In this document: one piece after another, positions 50,401 through 61,700 of the stretch
How positions within the stretch are numbered: the stretch's first letter is position 1
How the letters are laid out: the number at the start of each line of letters is the position of its first letter
Notes under the pieces: model-generated
Told to the model about the DNA's origin: nothing
What the model saw: the letters and a program-made list of their open reading frames with translations, nothing else
Databases searched by the model: none
Origin: Tubulanus polymorphus
Lineage: Eukaryota; Nemertea; Palaeonemertea; Tubulaniformes; Tubulanidae
Direction: 5' to 3'
DNA: 64,000 nucleotides
Assembly (NCBI RefSeq): GCF_964204645.1
Contig: NC_134026.1
Span: 2,232,001-2,296,000 of the forward strand
Program-made: the position numbers and the translations under genes

Positions 50401-53400
50401 AATTAAAATTTATAGAAAAATATCTAAAAGAAAAAGATGCTTAGAAACATAGGTGACGGACCGACGCTCGATGTGTTTCAGCGTTGATCTGTATTGATGT
50501 CCTATAGAATCTTCAATAAGATTAAATTTGATTTGATCATTTTCAGGTACCATCCCCGAGGAGGAAATGAAATGTACTCTCATCGTCACCACTATGATCT
50601 GTCTAATGATGATGATCATCATCCTAATGATCACGATGAGGAGGTGAAGGAGCAGGAGAGATATTCAACTCCTCGTAACAAGTACACTTCACATTCGGAT
50701 CGGTTAAAATCTCCTCGTAATACGTGGTCAGGAGCGTATCGTATATCTAAAACACAAACATCAGGTAAACTCGATTATTATCAATCAAACCTGAGTCAGG
50801 GCGAGTGAATCAAAATTGGCCGCCCTGTCAAAGAAACGAGGAGCCAGTCCTACAGTTGAATTTTGATCGGAGATCAAACATATTGAAATGAACTCATTTT
50901 AACTCTTTAATTCAATCTTAACTCAGATCTATGGAATTGGGTTCTGATGATCTAAAAATTCTACTATATTTGGTTAAACCTCGGCAAAATACGATGAACC
51001 ATGTTTGACGTTTTAGAGCATTTATATGTTTGTAATTTTAGAGCCATTACGTTGCTTTTCTCCCGTATCTCATAGCGATACGATCAGCACCGATGAATTA
51101 TTCTTAGTGATCCCCGGACCTTCAACTGTTGAACAAGATTCGGTAAAGAAAAGCCTCATAAACTACCTCAGTCTCGATAAAGTTTAAACTGATTCAGCGA
51201 CTAATGATTGTATTTTACTTGTATTTCAGATACCGGAGATCGATATTTCGAACACGAACGTGTTAGAAACACCCGATAAAGAACAAGATAGAATGGACAA
51301 ACAAGAATCTCCATTGAATACAACATTTACGCTGACACCAGGCAGCGAGCAGAAAGATGCAGCGGAAATACCAGCGGCCAATCAACAACACACAACTAGT
51401 GAAATTAGATCTGAAGATAATTGTTCTTTCATTAACAGTTCTGCCAGGTAGTTTTACCGTCAGTTCACTCTTTGAAGTTGGTTAATCAGAAATGAACTGA
51501 TATCAAACCGGTGCGGTTGATTTTGTTTAAATCCGTGAAATATTTTGTGTTTTTTCATTCCAGTTCTAGGATGCACCTACGCGAAAAGCACGCTCGGCAT
51601 ATGGCCGATTTGCGATCGTTTTACGAGGCAGAGATATCCGAATTAAAAGATCAATTACACGCGATACAAGAAACGAACACAGAATCTCATAATTTACGAC
51701 AACGCCTGCTCGAACGAGAAATGGAAGAAAAAACGCTTTATCTGGAAAAACGTTTAAAAGCTTCGAAAGAACACAGCGAACAAGTGGGAAAACACTTGCA
51801 AGAGTTACAAAAGTATGTAATCATTCAAATAATGTAAACTGGTCTGAAAATTATGGGAGAAGAAGTATTTTATATTTTACTTTGAATTTTAGCGAGGTTC
51901 ATGAAAAGCAGCGTAGAATTTGGGAATTAGAGTATCTCGTAGTAAGTGATTTGAAAATTGTTGATCGATACAATTTGAATCGGTTAAAAGCGGGTAGATT
52001 TCGAATGATCATTGTTTTAATGATTGAATTTTATTCGAAGGACGACACAGAGCGTAGATACAACCAGAGTCAAACTGCTCTCGACGCCGGCAAACTGATG
52101 AATGAACAAGTTTCCAGATTATTGAAAGAGAAAGACGCACAAATCGCCGAACTCCAAGCCGAAAAACGAAGATTACAAAATGCATACGATGATGCTCAGA
52201 GGGTAAATCGTTTATCGATTTACTCGTAGATTGAATTTGTGAAAACGAACTGATTTTGATCCGGTCAAACTTTATCCACAACTGTACCGTCCATCTGTCA
52301 GTCAAAGCTTACTTACATTGAACCTTTGCCAAAAAAAGCCTTTCCCAGTGGAAACCATTTTCATTCTGATTACGGCCAATAACTTGATCATTTTGTCATG
52401 TTTTCAGGTTGTTGATGATTATGAGAAAGTTCGCCGCGAGCGAAGATCTGCCCAGGTACAATTTCTCGAATTTCCTTCTTTGCGTCCATTTTGTTCATAT
52501 AATCGTTATATCTTGTTTGTTGCTCTCTATTGCAGACTGCTCTCAGTAATGCTGAAGCTCTGATATTTGACACTAAGTCTGAATTATCTGAATATAAAAG
52601 GTGAATTTGGTTTTGAATTTGTAAGTAATCCATACACGATCGGGTGAAATAAACCGTTGTGTTTCAAAATCGAAATCATTTCTGTTTCAGTCGTGTGGCA
52701 AAAATGGAGATCGAACAAAAACGTATGGAAAGAGAAAACGATATGTTACATAAACGCTTGAATCAAGCTCGGTACGTTACGACTGAATTCAGAGGTGCAT
52801 TGTTAACACTCATGCCGTTTCTTACAGTATGTACAATGCTTTCATTCTAGTCACTCAGATCGTACACAAGAAGCTTCGCACATCGATGGACTTTGGAGTG
52901 ACTTTTCGAAACGACCGAAAAGTATATCGGATGTCCCATATAGCGGGCGTATCGCGTCACCCCTCAGAGAAAATCTCAGGTTTGTTGAGAAAACGTTTTT
53001 AAGAAGTTCAATTGAATATCCATCGAACAGTCGTAAGTAATTTGAATAAACTCCTAAAATAGGTCACAGACGTTTGCCGCGGAGAGAGCGATGACGATTT
53101 TCTCCGGAAGTCCGCGGCGATCGAATCGATCTCGAGATGAAGATGCCGAATTGCGGTCGAGAGTCGCGGAAGTTTTAGCCGGAAACAAGGCGAATAAAAA
53201 TCTATGCGCGTCGCCTACGAAACTGATAAAACACGATGAAACACCGCTGAGTTCAAATAGGTCGACTCAAGCGAGACAGACTAATGGTATGTTTTAAATT
53301 CTAGAATATAGAATTCAACTCATCAGTAAACATTCTTTTGACATGATTCGTCATCATTTGCGACGTATTTGTAACTACTAATCGAGTATTTGTTGTTTAC

Positions 53401-54742
53401 ACTTCTTACATTTACTGATATTAACCTGTGTTTATTAAGGTATCGTTGAAAAAATAACCACAGAAACCTCTCCCCCGACTCGTGATACTAACTATAAAAA
53501 AGGTGATGGTGAGAATAAAGAGAATGAGTTACACATTGATTTAAATCTATTGAATGTAAAGGATGAAAATGCAGGTAAGTTGTTTATAGGTCTGACGAGA
53601 TTAATCAAGCAAGCATGTACAGTCAATGCCTATTGTAACGCCATCGTCAGGACAGAGAAAAATACGTTGTCCTGAATTTTGCATTAGAGAGAATGCTATT
53701 TTCAATGAATTTGAGTGAGATTTGGCATAATTTGTTGGTGTTAAGTGAGCTCTGACATTATATTGATGATGATTGCAATATAACATGCTTTGACTTGTAA
53801 TCCATTATTACTTTTAATTTACAATGTATAGGAGATAAATGTTTTATCGCCATTCCCGATACTTATGTTTTTTGCATTTCTAAAAATGTAATAATTGATT
53901 CATTATTAACTTGTTTCAGTTGAAATCAATGAAGAAGTAAAAGAAAAGTCAGCATCAGTGAATGCTGGTAATAGATCTGAAGAGGTTCATGGAGCTCTGA
54001 GTCCAGAGCCGAGATTAGTGACTTCACCTCGAGCTTTCGCCGCTGTTCGTCCGACTGTTAGTTTTAACACGCCGACCTCGTCGAACGCCTTCAAACCAAT
54101 TTCTCTACAAGATCGCCGATCACCTTTGGTAAGCACCGAAGATATCTCATACCTGATTTATCGCTTATTATGTGAATGAATTTTACTCTTAACCGTTCCC
54201 TAACCTTTTCATCCTAGGTGTCTGAATTACCGACTGATACCGACGAAAGGTGGAAAGTGATTAGTAGCCTGGAAAAACGATTCGATGAACTTCAAATGGA
54301 GAAACGAACGGTAAATATAGAAATCAATTACATTCTTGATTCCTCTAACAAGTGAAATTCCAACTCTTGTTCACTCTTTCCGATGGGAGCTGTTTATCCA
54401 AAAATCTTCAGGATAGTAACCTAAGCTAACGTGTTGCGTGTGTATCTTTTACTGCATCTTAAACTGTTATTGAGTCATCCATTATCTAATGTTGTAGGTG
54501 GAAGCTGCTTTAAGTCACATTCCGGTATCAGGAGCTCGAGCTAACAGACAAAGCAGAGTTGAAAAGGTAAACTCTTGCTACTTACCGGTATTTAAACTAA
54601 GAAGATTCCACGGATTTAACTAAATATGTTTTTGGTATTTTTGTAGGAACGCTTGGAGGAGAAACTTGATCAGATTGACAAAGATCTAGGCTCACTTCGG
54701 ATGACTCTGAAACGTTACCATGTCCTTAAATCAACGATCTGA
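47438..54742 (+). CDS. MPHOSPH9: M-phase phosphoprotein 9-like centrosomal coiled-coil protein
   Basis: MPHOSPH9 is a centriole-distal-end protein that works with CP110-CEP97 and restrains ciliation in vertebrates. Nineteen exons: 47438-48823, 49272-49479, 49812-50220, 50547-50764, 51042-51142, 51230-51447, 51564-51812, 51893-51941, 52041-52202, 52408-52455, 52536-52600, 52691-52771, 52851-52979, 53063-53286, 53440-53574, 53920-54128, 54218-54310, 54498-54566, 54647-54742. All phases close to 1,382 residues (human 1,183). Exon 1 encodes an acidic, low-complexity 462-residue region. Exon 2 gives the conserved EARWMILFDMLENQHVQLL block, which resembles the ETRW..LF..VE.Q block of human MPHOSPH9. 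Exons 7-12 form a long coiled coil. The C-terminus (EEKLDQIDKDLGSLRMTLK, ending near YHVLKSTI) is a short helix. Divergent linkage to MTRFR supports the name. AATAAA at 55363-55368. Confidence 0.78.
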
Positions 54743-55762
54743 TGAGCAGTGATGTGATAGAATAACGAAGCGTGATATATTTGTTGTTCATCATGGATGC
54801 CTATTGAGAAACTGTCCCTGAGATTTGCTGAACTTCTGTTGTAAATAATAGACCCATGATAGCTTACAAAGGTTGTACATGAAGGAAATTTAAGATAACG
54901 TTATAACTGAAATACCAGTAGATCAAACCTACCGGTATGTTTTAAAACAAAATGGATTGGACTGGAATAATGATCAAAATGAATTATACAGAAGTATGTG
55001 ATATGCAATGAACACTGCCTTCCAGGAGCTAGTTCTTATTAGTTTTGAGCTAAACTTCGATTCAAACTTAACCTATAACGGTTTAAGATATTTTCTCCTG
55101 AAATGAGATGTATTATATGTGTGTTTAAACATTTATATGCTCTATATTTTCGTATGAAATTCATCTATATTCCCAAACACTGTCATACGTATTGTTATAT
55201 AACGCGGTTGTGATTTATGCTTTATGGAAACTAGGTTTAACTCGGGTTTATTGGAGTAGTAAAACCTGTCATTAGATATTGATATTTTTGATTTACATAG
55301 TTTATGTTATAGAATAATAGTGCTTGTAATAACTATGAAATATATTTTTGGGCTGGTCCCTGAATAAATACATTTACTCTCAAAAGTTTGTTTGTTATAT
55401 CATGGAATTCTGGTTATATCTTGTCCTAGTATCAATCTGCAGCAGAACTCCAATGTCGCACGGAAAGGCTATAAAGGATCGAAATTTGGAAGAATGGTGA
55501 TTTATCGAATCTGAGTATCGGTAGAGGCGATATGTAGAAACTTAAGTTCCTGTGCTAAGCGATAGATGGCGAATAGGTGCTACAAACCCGGAAGTAAAAT
55601 GGTAACCTATCTAGTAATGAAAACATGTTGCGGATAAAATGCTCTTAAAAAGACACTCTTCGTACTGAAAACAGGCTTGGATTAAAGTATGCTGCATCAG
55701 GATATTAACTGCAGCGTAAACTGGTTGAAAGCTTTGTAAATGATCGATCATTGAGGTTCGGT
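54743..55762. other. 3' UTR of MPHOSPH9 and upstream region of the next gene
   Basis: AT-rich, with AATAAA at 55363 and a further 400 bp before the ATG at 55763. No coding signal. Confidence 0.6.
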
Positions 55763-58700
55763 ATGGCCTCGTTAGGCAGGAAATTCTCCTCAAAATTGAC
55801 CCGCTTGAAGCGACCGAATTCCTTCTCCCCCACACCATCACCGCTTGCAAGTCCAAGTCCATCCTCGAGGCCTATTGTAAGTATCATTTTCCTGTTACTC
55901 GTCTGTGTAATTGTACTGAATAGATAGGATAATACAAACATTCAGATGTCAACGTAATGTATAATTTCTGAATTATTCCTATGCTCTGCGTTCCTGTTCC
56001 TTACACCAGGCTTAAGGTACAGGTATGATACTTTTCCTGAATTGAAGCTTTGGTTTTGCCATTCCATTTCCATTTTAATGCTTTGCTTTTCTATATTGGT
56101 CAGGTAATATCTAATGGCATAGATGTAGAGAAGAAAATAACTAGAGAAGAAATGATAATCATCTATGAAACTGCTTTATTAGATTTACAGTCTAGAGAAT
56201 ACGTGAGCAATAAACACACTACTACAATTCAATTCTGATTTCAATTAAGATTCATTGCTTTTGACTAATAACAAAATTACATTCGCCAGACACGACAATA
56301 AGATACAAATTGGATGCTTGATATGATTCGATTATGATTTGTTACTGATGCCTATTTGGTGTAGGTATCCCATAAACCCACCACACCCGCCAGAAGCATA
56401 GCCTATTTGGAGTATACTAGGCCTATAGGCCTAGGCCTCACAGCATTTCTTGTGTTGTAATCTTCTGTATGATAATACAGTCCCTCGGCAGTCTAATAAT
56501 AAAGATCTGACTGACTGATTATCAGTGATGTTCCCCATCTGCAGCACTAAACAGCTCGGTAAACAGGATATTTGTACTCAATTCAATGCTTCTGTAAGCT
56601 ACAGATACATCATGCTGTGTAGAGATATTTCCTAATACTTCAGGTAAGCGCTAGTAATACGTGGCCTAGAAGATGATTCTCTTCCTACCAGTATAGGTGC
56701 ATAGACAACTGGCTAAGCCATTTGGTAGGCTTATGGTATTGGCCGTAGACTTAGTGACTTAGTTCTTAATGAGTTCCTAAAAAGACAGTTCTGTTAGGTC
56801 TAGTTAATCTTACAATATTAAACGTTGTAGGCTTTCCTAACCATTTCAATGCCATCTTTTCTGTAATGATTGTTAACTTAACGAAAAATCTATGAAAACC
56901 ACTAGGCCTAATTTTTTTTTAGTCCAGAACTTCAATTTCTTTGAGCATTTTAGAATGTATAAACAACTATGTATGACGAAAGGGGAGGGAAAGCATTGAT
57001 AATCTAACCAGTTGTATGTATATATTAGAAACTTTCACATCCATTTTGAAAATCATAATTGTGAATTTCTTTGTTTCAAAGAATTTTCATATATTTCTGT
57101 GTTACGATTGATGGAAAAATATAATCTGCTTTCATCTACTATAACTTTGAATTTTCGAGAAATTCACCGACTAATTGCGTCGCGTGTTTCGCTGTTCCCC
57201 AGCTGAGGCCGATACCATTAGCACTGTGTCCATAATTATGTACTACCTGTGAAACAAGAATTTAGCCATAGTTAGATGAAGTTCCTGCAAGTACCCCCTT
57301 CTGTTTCTGCTTAGGGTCTTTGCTGATATTCTCTGAATTTGGATTGGGTATTCTCTGAATTAGGATTGATCGTCAATAAGTTTTCTACACTACACCCCGA
57401 AAGTGAACTCCGCGATCAGAGGCCTCTATCCATCCCAACATCTTTTTCTCTGGCATTCTTCAGAGAACACATAGGATTCAAGTTGTCAAGTAAAATTTGA
57501 AAAGGGATTCAGATATTAGGAGGAAAGTCTCTGTGGTGGATTTTCTTTCTATCTTTGATTTTTATGAGGGAGGAGATGAATCAGAATTCTAAATGCCGAT
57601 ACCTTTAGAGTTTTCGAACCGAATTTCATCACTTCTTTTTCAAGCCGTACTGGTTCACGTGTCGGCCGTAGTCCGACACCGACGCTTATTCTCTTCGCAT
57701 ACTGAAGAGAGAATTAAAACCGATGAAGCTTCAATCTAAATCTGCGATCACGCCGAGACGATTCGGCCAGGACCAGACCTGAGTCTGATTTATCCCATGC
57801 CTTATAGGTGAATGCGTTCATCACTCACTCGATAACATGCTACCAAATTGATGGCAAGTGAGGTCTTTCAGAACTAATTAAATGGGTCTGATGTTTTTGG
57901 TCGGGCCAAATTTGGTTGTTACCAGCACCAGTGTGAACAGCTAGTATCGAGGAAATGAATATTGAATGTTTGTAATTCTTCCTTACTTTGAGCGATGGCA
58001 TAAATTCGACTGCCTTTTTCCAAATCAGTTCGGTATCTTTTGGATCTTCTTCCGTATTCCAATTGTTCGCCTGGCGAACAGTACCAACCATTAAGTAGCT
58101 TTTACTGTTACAGAAATTATCATATATTAGACATACAATTGAAGTATATGTCTCTTTGTAATGATTGACAGTCATCAACGCACACTCACCGGGGATCGAA
58201 CCCGGAGGAGGGGGGAGGGGGAGGGGGATCGAAACCCGGGTCTCGCATCGCGCGTAGAAAGCAAGCGTGCTAATCAGTAGAATCAGAACTAGTCCACTAG
58301 ACGAGCGGTTTGTGTAAATGCGTAGCGACTTACCCAGCTATGATGTATACTCCACTTTCTGCATAATATGAGAATTTAATCCATGGGGCTTCAACACGAA
58401 TAACCTGTCCTCTGATCGGGTAGACTGATTCATCATTGAGCAGGTGTCTAGCTCCCAGACCGCAGCATGTCACCACAACATCATATTTTCCAACTAATGG
58501 TGCTAAGGAGTTCAGTTTACAAACTTCGATTCTTCCACCCCTCGATTTAAACCTGATGACGATACATGTAATAATTATTGTTACTTGTACCTTGGAGTAA
58601 TCGTTGAATTCAATGATTACTCCGAGCTTGTACAGCATTGGAACCTTTGATTAGAAGTTCAAGAATGCAGTCCTCGGGAACAACTAAGCGGCGTGGAATA

Positions 58701-61700
58701 AAACTATATCCAGCGGCCGTATTTTTGTACTGATGGTATGACATTGATAGAAGAGCTGTTATTAAAGTACTAATTTTTTAGTTAATCATGATAGTTTAAG
58801 GATGTAATGACAATTTCATTTTTTATGACATTTATCGGAGGTTTAACTCGTTAGACTGGATGAGGACTATATCAAAATAATGATCAAAGAGAAACAGTGC
58901 GCATAATTTTAGGTGAAGTCTTACTTGTTAGTGAGCCAAGGTAAATATTTCGTTCCTTCCATTATAGTTGTAACAAAGTTGATGCCAAATCTACAATATA
59001 AGTAAATAAGAATGATGAACTGAATATCACTGATTTCACGAGGTGACTACATATTTTCACGTCTTGTAGTTTATCTTATTGCGCACTCACTTGTAGCCAG
59101 GAAAATGTTTTAATTCATCCTCGGAAAGTGTTCTGTATCCGTCAAGATCTTTGCCAAATAGAGGTTCCTTTAAAAAAACCCTCTCATCTATTTATTGAGT
59201 AATAAACATGAAACATTTTTGAGAGAATCAATTCGAATCCAATGATTTAGATCTGAAAGTGGCTATTGCTTCCTTGTATTGTGGAATAAAGTCTCTCGAT
59301 TTTTATCGATAAAGATATCACGCGGTATATCAATATAACCTATGATAGGCCTACACGCATTATTTCCCAATATTTGGGCTCAGATCGTTACCTGAGGTTT
59401 TTCATAGAACAGCTGATAGACCGGTCGTGGCGCTATCCCGCAATCGGGCGACTCAGCCGAGTAAGCTAACTTGTTAAAGAATTCAAATGAATCACGATTC
59501 CATCGTCTGAAAGATGAGTAAGATCCGATGAGATTTTAGTCGAACAACAACGTATCAAAAGTGAAGAAAATAGATATACCCACGTGAGAACGTCGACAGG
59601 AGTACCCGGTGTATATTTCGTCGTTACTCTCAATAGTCCAGCAGCCACCGTACTGACAGTATCTGTACCAAATCTATCGGCAATTATAGTTATATCAGCT
59701 GATGGATATGTGTCTTGTAAGCACACAGCTGTCGCGAGACCTACGGCACCGGCACCGACAACGGCAATTTTTGGATATTTGCGCGACATGATGATGTATT
59801 CACCTTAAAGAAATTTCAAGAAATTAATACATTATCGTGAGATCGCTTTATATCAAAATTTCGTGAAGTCTATTTACACGTTTTCTTTTTGGTTATATAG
59901 CTACCTACCTAAGTTCCTGGTGCACCGTCAGACGATCAGTAACTGGTGTAAAGTTTGTCTCGTCTCATTTATATTTGACTGTTCAAGATAAGGCCAGAAG
60001 AATATTGAACGAATTTCAATTATCTATTATGTATTTACTGGCTTGTAGCCTTGATCGGGGTCACTAAAAGACGAGAATCCCAACAAAGTCAGAAACGGCT
60101 AAGTCAGCAAATTTGTACATATTGATCTGCAATCAGCATCTATTAATTTTCTTCTACTGCAACAAATTGATCATCCAGATTATTGATGACGTTTGAATTT
60201 ATGAAATATATTTGATTGCAAAATAAACACCAAAATTCACATTTGTTATTGATATTTTGAAATGGTAATATTGATGACGTAGCGCACAGAGACTCAGAAC
60301 CCCTTAGATAACGCATACTAGGTATCAATTTAAACATTATTGTAACGGTTTTTACGGCGCCACAAATAATGTGTTACATCAGTATTTATCAATGACTGTG
60401 ACAGAGCAGGGGTTGGGTCCACTTCCCTGGACAGATAAGGTTCTTAGCTCACGAATAAGAAACTTTGGTTGTTAATATAAGATTTATTTATGGTTGACAC
60501 TGGAGGCGCGAGAGTCCAGCAAGTGACCGCACGAAATAGTCTGAGAATGAAAAGAGAGGTATGCGCCTCTTGGTTTTATAGCCATTGAAGATATGACATT
60601 GTTAAATCTCAGACAGTAAGCAGAAATCTAGACATTGACCTTTGGACTTTGATTGATCTGGTAATTCTGTGTCCTGAGCACTTGTCTTATGAAAAAAAAT
60701 TCTCTTAATTCATAAAATGATCATTACAGTATTCATTGAATAATGTGGCAACCCATTTTTTTATGGTGGCTGAATCGGGACATTTTTCATGTGTGCGTTC
60801 AACTCCAACTGTTTCCAATGTTTCAGCTGAGTCAACCAAACCGAACGTGGTTTAGTGCCTGCTTTTTCGGAAGACCACGAAGATGATTTTACTTCCTTGA
60901 AATGGAAACTAAGGATAAAGCATTCGCTGACAAACGATATCAATCTTGACCAGTTTATTTCACATAAAACACTGCAGAATTTGTTTACTTAAATAAGTTA
61001 ATTTGTGCTTGACGCCGCCTCTGAATTCGTGTCTAATCATTGGCATTATCATTATTTTAATCATGTCTGTGATCATTGAAATATAATCGAGATATGACAC
61101 AAATTTTTACCTTTAATCAGTGCTGTAGCTCGGTATCCAGCATCGAGGTAACACAGTGAGTACAAGATGAGCTTTTCACAGTGTCAGTATAGTTTGCCAC
61201 TGAGATATGCCTAGTGTACACTGATGTATATGTTATGTACAAAAAACTGTTTGATAATATATATAGAGTAAGCCGATGAAGGTCGTTTTTTGTTCCAGTG
61301 TAAACGGTTGAGTCGTCACTAATCTGAGAAAGGAATTAGATATAGCCGCGTCATTCACAGTACGTTATTTAGAACTCGAATGTAGTTTTTCTATTTTTAG
61401 CCTTCAATAATGGGATTATTATGTTCATTTTTATCCATTTATCGATAGAATCAAGTTATGAACGCTATTACAGATTGTGGTGGTCAGAGTCGTGCTGGCA
61501 CTTAACGTTTTTGAAGACTTCATTTGAAATGTCGAAGATGTTTCGATCTTGGAAGTTTATCATATGTATGACCCCTTATTATGAAAAAAAAGGGTTGGGT
61601 CTGAAATCCTGGACAAGAAACTTTCACATTGTTTTCTTGAAAGCTATTGAAAATAGTTCAGTTCTCTTGGTTCTTCGAGTTGATTTTTGTTTTCTCGTAG

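Noticed and set aside
60341-60727. Solo LTR (TGTAACGG ... ATTACA)
   Set aside because: Ends are TG..CA-like and the interior looks foreign, but I find no target duplication, no partner LTR and no primer-binding site, so I do not annotate it.
60761-60943. Coding remnant near 60.8 kb on either strand
   Set aside because: Frames on both strands are interrupted and resemble nothing I recognise.
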